From contig NZ_AWFX01000007.1 in the NCBI RefSeq assembly GCF_000463115.2, positions 62,001 through 126,000 of the forward strand: 64,000 nt of DNA, read 5' to 3'. The notes under the pieces were generated by a model. It did not search any database and was not told the origin of the DNA. It saw nothing but the letters and a program-made list of their open reading frames with translations. A program made the translations under genes and the position numbers. Positions within the stretch are counted from its first letter, which is position 1, and the number at the start of each line of letters is the position of its first letter. The DNA comes from Franconibacter helveticus LMG 23732. Lineage in GTDB: Bacteria > Pseudomonadota > Gammaproteobacteria > Enterobacterales > Enterobacteriaceae. Shown one piece after another: positions 47,162-58,294 of the stretch.

Positions 47162-47977
47162 ATGATGGCCTTTATCCCTCTTATTGCCGTAGTGGGCGCA
47201 ATGATTATTGTCGCCGCTTACCTGCTGACGCGTAAGCGTTCTAAAGCGATGCGCGCTGGCGCGCTGGTGGCCGCCTTCGCTATTGTGGTCGCGCTTAGCG
47301 CCTGGCTGCGTTATGCCCAGCAGCCCGTCGTGACGCAAACGGCAAGCGACAGCGCTTTCGACGCCAGCATGAGCCGTATTCCGCTCTGGCGCGCCATTCT
47401 CGACCATGACCCGGCCACGGCGCAGCAACTGCGCGATCAGGTAACGGCGATGGAGCGACAAGGGCGCAGCGAACAGGAAAAAATCGATGCTATTCAGCAG
47501 CAGATTTTGCTTATTTCCATGCAGCGTCTGCAACAGACCTCTGATGCTGAAGCGGTGGCTTATATGCGCTCGAACATGGAGATGACCGCCGCGCTGCAAA
47601 AACATGGCGATGATATCTGCTTTCGCTACCTCTTTCCGGCGGTAAAAGGGGGTGTGAACCCGGTGCGCTACCTTACGCAGGAGCAAATCGACAGCCGCAT
47701 GGCGGCGGATGCCGACATGTATAACGCTTCCTTTGGCGCAAACAAACACAGCGTGACGGAAGCGGAGCGCGAACAGGCGCATCGCGATCTCCAGCCTATT
47801 TTGCAACGTATGAACGCGCGCTATGGCGCGGACCTGGACCTGATGGCGCACCCGGAAAAGGCGCAAGGGAAAGAAGGACAGCTATGCTATATGGTGCAGG
47901 GGTTATGGCAGGAAGTGTTTAATCTGCCGATGGCGAGCGCGGCAGGCGTGATTCGCTACTCAGTCAGCAGCCGTTAA
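47162..47977 (+). CDS. membrane-anchored protein of unknown function
   Basis: 271 residues from an ATG 9 bases after AGGAGCC. Two N-terminal hydrophobic segments (about residues 4-22 and 33-48) are followed by a soluble, helix-rich domain of about 220 residues that is probably periplasmic. It includes a charged coiled-coil-like stretch (QLRDQVTAMERQGRSEQEKI) and two cysteines (ICFRY and LCYMVQ) that could form a disulfide. I do not recognise a family. It follows miaE at 43 bases, so the two may share a transcript. Confidence 0.75.
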   Translation: MMAFIPLIAVVGAMIIVAAYLLTRKRSKAMRAGALVAAFAIVVALSAWLRYAQQPVVTQTASDSAFDASMSRIPLWRAILDHDPATAQQLRDQVTAMERQGRSEQEKIDAIQQQILLISMQRLQQTSDAEAVAYMRSNMEMTAALQKHGDDICFRYLFPAVKGGVNPVRYLTQEQIDSRMAADADMYNASFGANKHSVTEAEREQAHRDLQPILQRMNARYGADLDLMAHPEKAQGKEGQLCYMVQGLWQEVFNLPMASAAGVIRYSVSSR

Positions 47978-48012
47978 AAAAAACGCCACACGCGGCGCGG
48001 GCGGCGTGTGGC
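47978..48012 (-). terminator. terminator of padC
   Basis: GCCACACGC (47985-47993) and GCGTGTGGC (48004-48012) form a 9-base stem; on the minus strand it is followed by GTTTTTTTT. Confidence 0.82.
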
Positions 48013-48026
48013 ATGGCTGTTGATGA

Positions 48027-48533
48027 TTAACGCAGATTATTCGGGAAATCGGCGGGCAGCTCGCTCGCCGCACAGTTAATCACGCTGTCATCATCCGGGC
48101 CGCAGTCGCGCACGAAAGTGATCGTCGCGAACTCGTCAATCACTTCGGTCGGATAAGCCGGGCCCGCTTCACGATACGATTCCATTTCAGCGATGTGCTC
48201 ATTCTGGAAGCAAACGGTTTTTTCCGGGTTATTCATCACCCAGCGCGGGAAGAAAATGGTGCCGTGGAACAGGCGGTCGCCAAGGTTCACAATCAGGCTG
48301 ACGTCTGTACCGGTCGGCTCGGTCCAGGAAATTTTATAGATGCTTTCCCCTACGCGAACAATATAAGCGCGCTGGTCTTTCACCCAACGGTTGCCCACCA
48401 GCCCGCTGTGAATGCGGTAGTCCAGCGTGGTCTCGTTTTTCACATAAATTTCATAATTCCAGCCGTTGTCGTAGGTATAGACAAGGTGTTTACCCACGAA
48501 ACCACTCAAATCTTGTTTATCGAACTGGCTCAT
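48027..48533 (-). CDS. padC: phenolic acid decarboxylase
   Basis: 168 residues with the compact lipocalin-like barrel of PadC/PAD. It decarboxylates hydroxycinnamic acids (p-coumaric, ferulic, caffeic) to vinyl phenols, a detoxification reaction useful on plant material. Family motifs include LVYTYDNGWNYEIYVKN (residues about 17-33), YRIHSGLVGNRWVKDQ and GTIFFPRWV. Divergent from a LysR regulator across a 98-base gap with a perfect spaced repeat. Confidence 0.95.
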   Translation of the reverse strand: MSQFDKQDLSGFVGKHLVYTYDNGWNYEIYVKNETTLDYRIHSGLVGNRWVKDQRAYIVRVGESIYKISWTEPTGTDVSLIVNLGDRLFHGTIFFPRWVMNNPEKTVCFQNEHIAEMESYREAGPAYPTEVIDEFATITFVRDCGPDDDSVINCAASELPADFPNNLR

Positions 48534-48573
48534 AATGACCTCCTTTGTTTTGATGAGGTTATTCTATTGCTTC

Positions 48574-48622
48574 ATTTTTTGAATGAATAACGCTAAATTT
48601 GAATTAAACCCATTCAAAAAAT
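48574..48622. promoter_or_regulatory. spaced inverted repeat in the padC-lysR gap
   Basis: ATTTTTTGAATG (48574-48585) and CATTCAAAAAAT (48611-48622) are perfect 12-base inverted copies 25 bases apart, between the divergent genes. They probably are the recognition sites for the LysR protein, allowing looping or tetramer binding. Confidence 0.65.
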
Positions 48623-48631
48623 AGAACGGTT

Positions 48632-49513
48632 ATGCATAAAACGACGCTTGAGCAGTGGAGCCTCTTAGAAAGCGTAGTGGAGCTTGGCAGCTTCGCTCGC
48701 ACGGCGGACGCGATGTACCGTAGCCAGTCGTCGGTCAGCTACAACCTGGCGCAATTACAGGAGCGGCTCGGCGTTACGTTATTAACACTCGAGGGCCGAC
48801 GGGCAGTGCTGACGCCGGCGGGCCGACTGTTGCTTGATCAAGCAAAGCCGTTGCTGGCCGCTTTTCATGCGCTTGAGAGCCGGGCGGCGGATCTGCACAA
48901 CGGCGCGCGCGGCAGCATCGATCTGATCGTGGATACGGTTTTCCCGCGCCAGCGGCTGTTCGCCATACTGCGAGAGTTTCAGCAACGCCATCCGGCAACC
49001 CAGGTGCGGCTGACGGAGGTGCTGGAAAGCGACCCGGAAGCGATTGCCGCCAGTAAAGATGCCGATGTGCTGGTGTTGACGCGGCGGGAGGAGAGCGTCG
49101 GGCGGGGCGAATGGCTAATGAATGTCGACTTTGTCGCGGTCGCCCATCACGAGCATCCGCTGCACCAGTTAGCGTCAGCGGAAGTGGATGAGGCGCTGTC
49201 GCGCTATCCGCAGATCCGTATCGCCGGGCGCGAGCGCGAGCAGGCAGCGCGGGAGTCGCGCACCTCAGAGCAGTGGACCTTTTCCACGGCCGACGCAGCG
49301 ATAGAAGCGGTGATGTACCAGGTGGGCTACGGCTGGCTGCCGCAAGAGCGCATTCAGGCGCAGCTTGCGGCAGGGACGCTAAAAGCGTTGCCGTTGGCCC
49401 ACGGCGCCAGACGCGCCACGCCGCTGCATCTTATCGTTAAAGAGGCGCTGTCGCCGCCCGATGAGCAGGTGGCGACATTACTGGCGCTGTTTAAGGCGAA
49501 CAGGGAAGCGTGA
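48632..49513 (+). CDS. LysR-family regulator, probable controller of padC
   Basis: 293 residues. Helix-turn-helix at about 6-65 (SLLESVVELGSFARTADAMY, RSQSSVSYNLAQLQ), then the effector domain. Divergent from padC, which is the classic LysR layout, so phenolic acids are the likely inducers. In Gram-positive bacteria padC is governed by PadR instead, so this is a distinct regulatory solution. Convergent with yjgM: stops only 2 bases apart. Confidence 0.88.
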   Translation: MHKTTLEQWSLLESVVELGSFARTADAMYRSQSSVSYNLAQLQERLGVTLLTLEGRRAVLTPAGRLLLDQAKPLLAAFHALESRAADLHNGARGSIDLIVDTVFPRQRLFAILREFQQRHPATQVRLTEVLESDPEAIAASKDADVLVLTRREESVGRGEWLMNVDFVAVAHHEHPLHQLASAEVDEALSRYPQIRIAGREREQAARESRTSEQWTFSTADAAIEAVMYQVGYGWLPQERIQAQLAAGTLKALPLAHGARRATPLHLIVKEALSPPDEQVATLLALFKANREA

Positions 49514-49515
49514 CG

Positions 49516-50019
49516 TCAGAGGCTTTTCAGCATGCGTACTTCGCAATCCACATGGCCGGTGCAGCCGAGCGGCTCGTCAATATGCTCAAACCCAAGGCGT
49601 TCATAAAGCGCGATAGCCTGGGTCAGCGAGGCGGTGGTTTCCAGGTAGCAGCGGCGAAAGCCCTGCTCGCGGGCGAACGCCATCGCCTGCAAGGCCAGCT
49701 TTTTGGCAAGCCCCTGGCCGCGCGCCTGCGGCAGAAAATACATCTTCTGAAGTTCGCAGATATCCGGCTCGCTGCACTGTAAAGGCGCTATGCCGCCGCC
49801 GCCCACCACGTCGCCTTCATGCTCAACCACCCAGTAAGCATGGCCAGGCTGGCTGTAGACTTCATAAAGCGTATCCAGATTCGGGTCGGCGACCGTATAG
49901 CCTTTGTCTGCGGTTAAACCATATTCAGCGGAAACGGCGCGGATAACGCGGGCGATAGCAGGGTTATCCCTTGCGGTCAGCGGGCGCATAGTTAACTGAA
50001 GGGGAGTTACAACACTCAT
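49516..50019 (-). CDS. yjgM: GNAT-family N-acetyltransferase YjgM
   Basis: 167 residues with the GNAT fold; the acetyl-CoA pyrophosphate loop reads [20 protein letters not shown] (about residues 93-112), and [19 protein letters not shown] is the typical C-terminal strand. The substrate is not certain from sequence. It sits between padC/lysR and valS; in E. coli yjgM follows rraB. Confidence 0.9.
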   Translation of the reverse strand: MSVVTPLQLTMRPLTARDNPAIARVIRAVSAEYGLTADKGYTVADPNLDTLYEVYSQPGHAYWVVEHEGDVVGGGGIAPLQCSEPDICELQKMYFLPQARGQGLAKKLALQAMAFAREQGFRRCYLETTASLTQAIALYERLGFEHIDEPLGCTGHVDCEVRMLKSL

Positions 50020-50120
50020 AGATAGATGACTTATTTACTTTGAACACATAGGCGCAGTAAATAGCACTACGTTTCTCAGGGCGCAAGCGAGGATCTTTCA
50101 GGCAGGGTATTGAGGTCAAC

Positions 50121-50147
50121 AAAAAGGCCGGTTGCCCGGCCTTTTTT
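50121..50147. terminator. bidirectional terminator downstream of valS
   Basis: GGCCGG and CCGGCC pair around TTGC, with A5 before and T6 after, just beyond the valS stop. Confidence 0.85.
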
Positions 50148-50154
50148 GGTTTGC

Positions 50155-53010
50155 TTACAGCGCGCTAATCACGCCTTGCTGTTCCACCAGTTTGGCTTTC
50201 GCCTCGTGGTAGCCCTGCAATTTTTCACGCTCTTTAGCGATAACCGCTTCCGGCGCGCGGGCGACAAAGCCCTCGTTGCCGAGCTTGCTTTCGATGCGGC
50301 TGATTTCATTTTCGATCTTCGCCACTTCTTTCGCCAGGCGCTCCAGCTCCGCCGCCTTGTCGATAAGCCCCGCCATCGGGATCAGCAGCTCCGCGCCGTC
50401 GATAATTTTGGTCACGGAAACCGGACCTTTATCATCGGCAGGCAGGACGGTGATGCTCTCCAGACGCGCCAGCGTTTTCAGGAAGTTCAGGTTGTCGTTA
50501 ACGCGACGCGCAGCATCAGCGCTGCAACCGCGCAGCAACAGCTCCAGCGGTTTACCCGGCGCGATATTCATCTCAGCGCGAATGTTACGCACGGCGATGA
50601 TCGCCTGCTTCAGCCACTCGGTATCCGCCGCCGCCGCTTCATCTACCCGCGCGGCGTCATAGGCCGGGAAAGGTTGCAGCATGATGGTGTCGGCGGTAAT
50701 GCCTTTCAGCACTTTCACGCGCTGCCAGATGGTTTCCGTGATGAACGGGATTATCGGGTGCGCAAGACGCAGCAGGCCTTCCAGCACGTTTACCAGCGTG
50801 TTGCGGGTACCGCGCAGCTCGGCGTCGGAGCCGCCGTTCATCACCGGCTTGGTCAGCTCCAGATACCAGTCGCAGAACTGGTTCCAGGTGAACTCGTACA
50901 GAATGTTGGCGGCGATATCAAAGCGATAGTTATCCAGCGCGTCGCGATAGGCTTTCACCGTGCGGTTAAATTCCGCGAGGATCCAGCGGTCCGCCAGCGA
51001 GAAGGTCATTTCGCCGCCGTTGAAGCCGCAATCCTGCTCTTCGGTGTTCATCAGCACGAAGCGGCTGGCGTTCCACAGCTTGTTACAGAAGTTGCGGTAG
51101 CCTTCAAGGCGCTTCATGTCCCAGTTGATGTCGCGGCCGGTAGAGGCCAGCGCCGCGAGCGTGAAGCGCAGGGCGTCGGTGCCGTGCGGCTCAATGCCGT
51201 TCGGGAACTGCTTCTCGGTGCGCTTGCGGATCTTCTCTGCCAGCTGCGGCTGCATCATGTTGCCGGTGCGTTTTTCCAGCAGCTCTTCAAGGGAAATGCC
51301 GTCTACCATATCCAGCGGGTCGATAACGTTGCCCTTGGACTTGGACATTTTCTGCCCTTCGTCGTCGCGGATAAGACCGGTCATGTAGACGGTCTTAAAC
51401 GGCACCTGCGGCTTGCCGTTTTCATCTTTGATGAAGTGCATGGTCATCATGATCATGCGGGCAATCCAGAAGAAGATAATGTCGAAGCCAGAGACCATGA
51501 CGCTGGTCGGGTGGAACTGGCGCAGGGCGTCGGTGTTTTCCGGCCAGCCGAGGGTGGAGAACGTCCAGAGCGCGGAGGAGAACCAGGTATCCAGCACATC
51601 TTCGTCCTGGCGCAGCGCCACGTCGGCGCCGAGGTTGTTCTCAAGGCGTACTTCGTCTTCGTTGCGACCAACATAGACGTTGCCTTCGTTGTCGTACCAC
51701 GCCGGAATGCGGTGGCCCCACCACAGCTGGCGAGAGATACACCAGTCCTGGATATCGCGCATCCAGGAGAAGTACATGTTCTCGTACTGCTTCGGCACAA
51801 ACTGAATGTCGCCGTTTTCAACGGCTTCAACGGCCGGTTTCGCCAGCACGTCGGTGCGCACGTACCACTGGTCGGTCAGCATCGGTTCGATAACCACGCC
51901 GCCGCGGTCGCCGTAAGGCACCGTCAGGTCGTGCGGCTTAATCTCTTCCAGCAGGCCGAGTTCGTCAATGGCGGCGACAATCGCTTTGCGCGCGGCAAAA
52001 CGCTCCAGCTTCTGGAACTGCGCCGGGATCTCGCTTGAGTAAACGTCGGACTCGTTGCCTTTGGTGTCGTACACTTCCGCGCTTTCACGGATATCGCCGT
52101 CAAACGTCAGGATGTTGATCATCGGCAGGGCGTGACGACGGCCCACTTCGTAGTCGTTGAAATCGTGCGCCGGGGTGATCTTCACGCAGCCGGTGCCTTT
52201 TTCCATGTCGGCGTGTTCGTCGCCCACCACAGGAATGCGGCGGTTCACCAGCGGCAGAACCACATACTTGCCGATTAAGTCTTTATAACGAGGATCTTCC
52301 GGGTTAACGGCAACGCCGGTATCGCCCAGCAGGGTTTCCGGACGCGTGGTGGCCACCACCAGGTAATCTTTACCGTCAGCGGTTTTCGCACCGTCCGCCA
52401 GCGGGTAGCGGATATGCCACATTGAGCCTTTAGACTCGCGGTTTTCCACTTCCAGGTCGGAAATAGCGGTGCGCAGTTTCGGGTCCCAGTTAACGAGACG
52501 CTTGCCGCGGTAAATCAGGTCTTCTTTATAAAGACGCACGAACACTTCTTTAACGGCGTTGGAAAGGCCTTCGTCCATGGTGAAGCGCTCGCGCTCCCAG
52601 TCCACGGAGTTGCCCAGACGACGCATCTGGCGAGTAATGGTGCCGCCGGATTCCGCTTTCCACTGCCAGATTTTATCGATAAACGCGTCGCGGCCGTAAT
52701 CGTGGCGGGTTTTCCCCTCTTCGGCAGCGATTTTGCGCTCCACCACCATCTGGGTGGCGATGCCTGCGTGGTCGGTGCCTGCCTGCCACAGGGTGTTTTT
52801 ACCCTGCATGCGCTGATAGCGGATCATGGTGTCCATGATCGTCTGCTGGAAGGCGTGACCCATATGCAAACTGCCGGTGACGTTCGGCGGCGGGATCATA
52901 ATGCAGAAGCTTTCCTGGCTTTCGTCGCCATTGGGTTTGAAGTAGCCCTGCTCTTCCCAGTGCTCGTAAAGCGGCTGTTCGATATCTTGGGGGTTATATG
53001 TCTTTTCCAT
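50155..53010 (-). CDS. valS: valyl-tRNA synthetase
   Basis: A 951-residue class Ia aminoacyl-tRNA synthetase. The HIGH-type motif is HMGH at residues 49-52 ([15 protein letters not shown]), the editing domain spans about 190-330 ([15 protein letters not shown]), KMSKS is near 554-558, and a C-terminal coiled coil ([19 protein letters not shown]) binds tRNA. It starts 5 bases after holC and is co-transcribed with it. Confidence 0.98.
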   Translation of the reverse strand: MEKTYNPQDIEQPLYEHWEEQGYFKPNGDESQESFCIMIPPPNVTGSLHMGHAFQQTIMDTMIRYQRMQGKNTLWQAGTDHAGIATQMVVERKIAAEEGKTRHDYGRDAFIDKIWQWKAESGGTITRQMRRLGNSVDWERERFTMDEGLSNAVKEVFVRLYKEDLIYRGKRLVNWDPKLRTAISDLEVENRESKGSMWHIRYPLADGAKTADGKDYLVVATTRPETLLGDTGVAVNPEDPRYKDLIGKYVVLPLVNRRIPVVGDEHADMEKGTGCVKITPAHDFNDYEVGRRHALPMINILTFDGDIRESAEVYDTKGNESDVYSSEIPAQFQKLERFAARKAIVAAIDELGLLEEIKPHDLTVPYGDRGGVVIEPMLTDQWYVRTDVLAKPAVEAVENGDIQFVPKQYENMYFSWMRDIQDWCISRQLWWGHRIPAWYDNEGNVYVGRNEDEVRLENNLGADVALRQDEDVLDTWFSSALWTFSTLGWPENTDALRQFHPTSVMVSGFDIIFFWIARMIMMTMHFIKDENGKPQVPFKTVYMTGLIRDDEGQKMSKSKGNVIDPLDMVDGISLEELLEKRTGNMMQPQLAEKIRKRTEKQFPNGIEPHGTDALRFTLAALASTGRDINWDMKRLEGYRNFCNKLWNASRFVLMNTEEQDCGFNGGEMTFSLADRWILAEFNRTVKAYRDALDNYRFDIAANILYEFTWNQFCDWYLELTKPVMNGGSDAELRGTRNTLVNVLEGLLRLAHPIIPFITETIWQRVKVLKGITADTIMLQPFPAYDAARVDEAAAADTEWLKQAIIAVRNIRAEMNIAPGKPLELLLRGCSADAARRVNDNLNFLKTLARLESITVLPADDKGPVSVTKIIDGAELLIPMAGLIDKAAELERLAKEVAKIENEISRIESKLGNEGFVARAPEAVIAKEREKLQGYHEAKAKLVEQQGVISAL

Positions 53011-53015
53011 TTCTG

Positions 53016-53474
53016 CTATGTCGTTCCGGGCGCCGTGAAGGTGGCCGTAGTCAAGTGGAAACCAGCCACGCGATAGGCTTTATAGCGTTCGCGCGCCAGT
53101 TGTTTCTGGGATTCTTCGATCGGTACGAAGTCTATCACTTCAGTGAAAGCGGTGGCAAAATCTGCGAATGCCGGGCGCAGGCTGATTAAAATGTCGCGCG
53201 GCGCGCTGCTGCGCTTTTGCGGCCAGGCAATCTCTACCGGCGCGCCGCCGCGCGGCCCTTCGCCCGCCAGGTTATGCGGCACGAAGCTTTCCGGCGGCCG
53301 CGTCCACAGCGCTTCGTCGAGGCGAATAGCCTGCTGCTCATCTTCGCAGGCAATCAATACGCGCTTGCCGTTGCGCCAACGTTCTGCGGCAATGTCGCAC
53401 ACCAGCCGTTCAACGGCGCCAAGGCCATCGACGGTGTCGTCGTTGTCCAGAAGGTAAAAGGTCGCATTTTTCAT
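53016..53474 (-). CDS. holC: DNA polymerase III chi subunit
   Basis: 152 residues, slightly longer than the 147 of E. coli. Chi links the clamp loader to single-strand-binding protein. The start [14 protein letters not shown] and the central [19 protein letters not shown] with [11 protein letters not shown] identify it. The last 10 residues ([10 protein letters not shown]) are less conserved. It is separated from pepA by an ERIC and a REP element instead of the short gap seen in many enterics. Confidence 0.96.
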   Translation of the reverse strand: MKNATFYLLDNDDTVDGLGAVERLVCDIAAERWRNGKRVLIACEDEQQAIRLDEALWTRPPESFVPHNLAGEGPRGGAPVEIAWPQKRSSAPRDILISLRPAFADFATAFTEVIDFVPIEESQKQLARERYKAYRVAGFHLTTATFTAPGTT

Positions 53475-53475
53475 A

Positions 53476-53606
53476 TCTATACCCGTCGTCTCTCGAGTTG
53501 CCTCTTTGTTGGCTGCCTTTACGCACCCCAGTCACATAGTAAACTATGCTCCCGGGGATGTGTTCAGTTGCCGCCGCGATGCAACTCGAAATCCATAGGG
53601 TATAGA
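53476..53606 (-). repeat. ERIC (IRU) element
   Basis: About 131 bases bounded by inverted ends TCTATACCC (53476-53484) and GGGTATAGA (53598-53606). On the minus strand it contains the ERIC core GTGACTGGGGTGCG and CAGCCAAC, and the central palindrome CATAGTTTACTATG. Inner arms TCGAGTTGC/GCAACTCGA (53493-53501, 53581-53589) add a second stem. ERIC elements are transcribed non-mobile repeats in enterobacteria. Confidence 0.9.
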
Positions 53607-53621
53607 ATTCTTATTGCTCAT

Positions 53622-53658
53622 GCCTGTAGGCCGGGTAGGGCGTAACCGCCGCCCGGCA
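53622..53658. repeat. REP element
   Basis: GCCGGGTAGGGCG with the partner CGCCGCCCGGC gives the enterobacterial REP hairpin with the usual internal bulge, placed 8 bases beyond the pepA stop. It probably blocks 3' exonuclease decay of the pepA message. Confidence 0.85.
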
Positions 53659-53665
53659 TTTACTA

Positions 53666-55180
<1,515 letters not shown>

Positions 55181-55443
55181 CTACGCTCCTGAATCTTAAA
55201 GACAACGGCAGCGGCTGCGGATAGAATTGAACGCTTTCGTAACGCTTGCTCCGCTGTTGCGATGACTTCGTGTTAATCTTAACGAGTATTGTTATGGTTC
55301 GGCGCGTCGCTAACCCTCTGAGTACAGGTCCGCTGAGTAATAGCTTAGCGACGCTTTCGAAGACTCAAGAGGATAAATGACGTTTAAGCCATGAAACAAG
55401 CGATTTTCCTGCAAAAAGACTCGTATTCACAGGCGTATTTAAT

Positions 55444-56556
55444 GTGATAATCATAAGATATCTGGTTCGGGAGACGCTCAAAAGCCAGTTCGCGATCCTC
55501 TTCATCCTGCTTCTCATCTTTTTTTGCCAGAAGCTGGTAAGGATCCTGGGCGCGGCGGTTGACGGCGAAATCCCGACAAACCTGGTTCTCTCCCTGTTAG
55601 GTCTGGGCGTGCCTGAAATGGCGCAGCTCATCCTGCCGCTAAGCCTTTTTCTCGCCCTGCTGATGACCCTCGGCAGGCTTTATACCGAAAGTGAAATCAC
55701 CGTCATGCATGCCTGCGGCCTGAGTAAAGCCGTGCTGGTGAAAGCCGCCATGATCCTCGCGCTTTTCACCGGGATTATTGCTGCGGTGAATGTAATGTGG
55801 GCCGGCCCGTGGTCTTCCCGTCACCAGGACGAAGTGCTGGCGGAAGCGAAAGCGAACCCCGGCATGGCCGCGCTGGCGCAAGGGCAGTTCCAGCAGGCGA
55901 CAGACGGCAACGCCGTGCTGTTTATCGAAAGCGTGAACGGCAGCAATTTTACCAACGTCTTCATGGCGCAGCTGCGCCCGAAAGGCAACGCCCGCCCGTC
56001 AGTGGTGGTGGCGGATTCCGGCCACCTTTCCCAGCGTAAAGACGGCTCGCAGGTGGTCACGCTCAACCAGGGCACCCGTTTCGAAGGCACCGCGCTGCTG
56101 CGCGACTTCCGCATTACCGATTTCCAGGATTACCAGGCGATTGTCGGCCATCAGGCCGTGGCGCTGGACCCGAGCGACGCCGAGCAGATGGACATGAACG
56201 CGCTGATTGCGTCGGATAAAAACTCGGCGCGGGCGGAGCTGCACTGGCGTTTGACGCTGGTGTTCGCGGTAGTGGTCATGGCGCTGATGGTGGTGCCGCT
56301 CTCGGTCGTGAACCCGCGCCAGGGCCGCGTGCTTTCCATGCTGCCGGCGATGCTGCTTTATCTGGTGTTCTTCCTGTTGCAGACGTCGCTGCGCTCTAAC
56401 GGCGCGAAGGGCAAGCTGGACCCGATGATCTGGATGTGGTTTGTGAACCTGCTTTATCTGGCGCTGGCGGTGGGCCTGAACCTGTGGGATACCGTGCCGG
56501 TGCGCCGCATTCGCGCCCGCTTTGCGCGTCGGGGGTTAATCGATGCTGGGATTTAG
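55444..56556 (+). CDS. lptF: LPS export ABC transporter permease LptF
   Basis: 370 residues starting with GTG, as in E. coli lptF. YjgP/YjgQ family: six transmembrane helices with a periplasmic jellyroll domain between helices 3 and 4 (about residues 120-260). It begins IIIRYLVRETLKSQFAILF. With LptG and LptB2 it extracts LPS from the inner membrane to the Lpt bridge. It overlaps lptG by 14 bases, implying coupled translation. Confidence 0.97.
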   Translation: MIIIRYLVRETLKSQFAILFILLLIFFCQKLVRILGAAVDGEIPTNLVLSLLGLGVPEMAQLILPLSLFLALLMTLGRLYTESEITVMHACGLSKAVLVKAAMILALFTGIIAAVNVMWAGPWSSRHQDEVLAEAKANPGMAALAQGQFQQATDGNAVLFIESVNGSNFTNVFMAQLRPKGNARPSVVVADSGHLSQRKDGSQVVTLNQGTRFEGTALLRDFRITDFQDYQAIVGHQAVALDPSDAEQMDMNALIASDKNSARAELHWRLTLVFAVVVMALMVVPLSVVNPRQGRVLSMLPAMLLYLVFFLLQTSLRSNGAKGKLDPMIWMWFVNLLYLALAVGLNLWDTVPVRRIRARFARRGLIDAGI

Positions 56557-57625
56557 CGTACTCGACCGGTATATCGGCCGGACTATCTTCAACACCATCA
56601 TGATGACGCTCTTCATGCTGGTGTCGCTTTCGGGGATCATTAAGTTTGTCGATCAGCTGAAAAGAGCCGGGCAGGGCAGCTACTCCGCCATGGGCGCGGG
56701 GTTCTATACCCTGCTCAGCGTGCCGAAAGATATCCAGATCTTCTTCCCGATGGCGGCACTGCTTGGCGCGCTGCTGGGCTTAGGGATGCTGGCGCAGCGC
56801 AGCGAGCTGGTGGTGATGCAGGCTTCCGGCTACACCCGCATGCAGGTGGCGCTTTCGGTCATGAAGACCGCCATTCCGCTGGTGCTGCTGACCATGGCGA
56901 TTGGCGAGTGGGTGGCGCCGCAGGGCGAGCAGATGGCGCGTAACTACCGCGCGCAGATGATGTACGGCAACTCGCTGCTCTCCACGCAACAGGGGCTGTG
57001 GGCGAAAGACGGCAACAACTTCGTCTACATCCAGAACGTGAAGGGCGAGAACGAGCTGGGCGGCGTGAGCATTTACGCTTTTAACGACCAGCGCCGTTTG
57101 CAGTCCGTGCGCTACGCGGCCACCGCCACCTTCGATCCGCAGCAAAAGGCGTGGCGCCTGTCGCAGGTGGATGAGTCTAACCTCAGCAACCCGAAACAGA
57201 TAACTGGCTCGCAGACCGTCACCGGCACCTGGAAAACCAACCTGACGCCGGACAAGCTCGGCGTGGTGGCGCTCGACCCAGATGCGCTCTCCATCAGCGG
57301 CCTGCGCGATTACGTGAAGTACCTGAAATCGAGCGGCCAGGACGCCAGCCGTTACCAGCTCAACATGTGGAGCAAAATTTTCCAGCCGCTTTCGGTGGCG
57401 GTAATGATGCTGATGGCGCTCTCCTTTATCTTCGGTCCGCTGCGCAGCGTGCCGATGGGGGTGCGCGTGGTAACGGGGATAAGCTTCGGCTTTCTGTTCT
57501 ACGTGCTGGACCAGATCTTCGGCCCGCTGAGCCTGGTTTATAACATTCCGCCGATCCTCGGCGCTCTGCTGCCAAGCGCCAGCTTCTTCCTGATAAGCTT
57601 CTGGATGCTGATGCGTCGCGCCTGA
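56543..57625 (+). CDS. lptG: LPS export ABC transporter permease LptG
   Basis: 360 residues, partner of LptF with the same six-helix plus jellyroll layout. It starts MLGFSVLDRYIGRTIFNTIM inside the end of lptF; conserved parts are GMLAQRSELVVMQASGY (coupling helix) and PMGVRVVTGISFGFLFYVLD. An inverted repeat follows the stop. Confidence 0.97.
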   Translation: MLGFSVLDRYIGRTIFNTIMMTLFMLVSLSGIIKFVDQLKRAGQGSYSAMGAGFYTLLSVPKDIQIFFPMAALLGALLGLGMLAQRSELVVMQASGYTRMQVALSVMKTAIPLVLLTMAIGEWVAPQGEQMARNYRAQMMYGNSLLSTQQGLWAKDGNNFVYIQNVKGENELGGVSIYAFNDQRRLQSVRYAATATFDPQQKAWRLSQVDESNLSNPKQITGSQTVTGTWKTNLTPDKLGVVALDPDALSISGLRDYVKYLKSSGQDASRYQLNMWSKIFQPLSVAVMMLMALSFIFGPLRSVPMGVRVVTGISFGFLFYVLDQIFGPLSLVYNIPPILGALLPSASFFLISFWMLMRRA

Positions 57626-57634
57626 CGGCCTGCG

Positions 57635-57661
57635 GCTTCCCCCTGTGGCAAAGGGGGAAGC
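57635..57661 (+). terminator. hairpin downstream of lptFG
   Basis: GCTTCCCCC and GGGGGAAGC form a 9-base stem around TGTGGCAAA. The following sequence is not strongly T-rich, so read-through into the next gene is possible. Confidence 0.55.
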
Positions 57662-57697
57662 GCTTACTCACTTTCCTCTTCCCTGCATGGATGCCCG

Positions 57698-58165
57698 ATG
57701 AAACGGATTGCGCCTCTGCTGTTCGCCTTTATCAACCGCCTGATGTTCGCCTTTGAATCTCTCCTCTTCGTGGCGATAGCGGGCGCTTGCTTCTGGCTTA
57801 AAAACCTTCAGCAGATCCTGCTGCTGGAAGCGGGCGTGCTGGGGCTTCTGGCGCTGCTGTTCTGGCTTACAGCGCGGTGGGTTAACCGGCGCAGCCTGGA
57901 GGTCGGGGTTGTGCGGCGCGGCTCGCCGCAGGAGAAAGAGGCCGACGGCGTGCTGCGTCTTTTTAGCCTGGCGGAAAGCCTGCTGGAGATGACGCTCTAC
58001 GCCATGCTGGGTTTCTTCGTGATGAGCTTTTTTATGTTCGACGGGCGCTCAGGCTTCTGGTTGCACAGCGGCCTGCTGGCGGCGCTGTTTGTCGGCGTCT
58101 GGTACGCGGGCCGCTGGCTCGACAAGCTGCGTAAACAGCGCGGCTATGGCGCATACGGTTTGTGA
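57698..58165 (+). CDS. small inner-membrane protein of unknown function
   Basis: 155 residues with four predicted transmembrane segments (about 10-30, 36-57, 93-112 and 121-138). A basic/polar loop (RRSLEVGVVRRGSPQEKEAD) lies between the second and third helices and the C-terminal tail is basic. No family is recognised. It is 72 bases after lptG and 129 bases before the dihydroxyacetone kinase, all in one direction. An ATG at 57698 follows a modest CTTCC-rich region without a strong ribosome site, so the start is less sure. Confidence 0.72.
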   Translation: MKRIAPLLFAFINRLMFAFESLLFVAIAGACFWLKNLQQILLLEAGVLGLLALLFWLTARWVNRRSLEVGVVRRGSPQEKEADGVLRLFSLAESLLEMTLYAMLGFFVMSFFMFDGRSGFWLHSGLLAALFVGVWYAGRWLDKLRKQRGYGAYGL

Positions 58166-58294
58166 TCTGACCGGCGTAATACGCCATTTTTGCCCCGGCG
58201 TTCTCATACCTCTTTCTGATTCAGCGCGCTTCGTAATGCGAGCGCTGTCACACGGTCTATGCTTTCCCTACGGCTTACTTTTTCGCAGGAAACC

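Noticed and set aside
50110-52038. 642-codon open frame on the + strand
   Set aside because: It lies wholly antisense to valS, has the low-complexity Arg/His/Val composition typical of reverse frames in GC-rich genes, and no family features.
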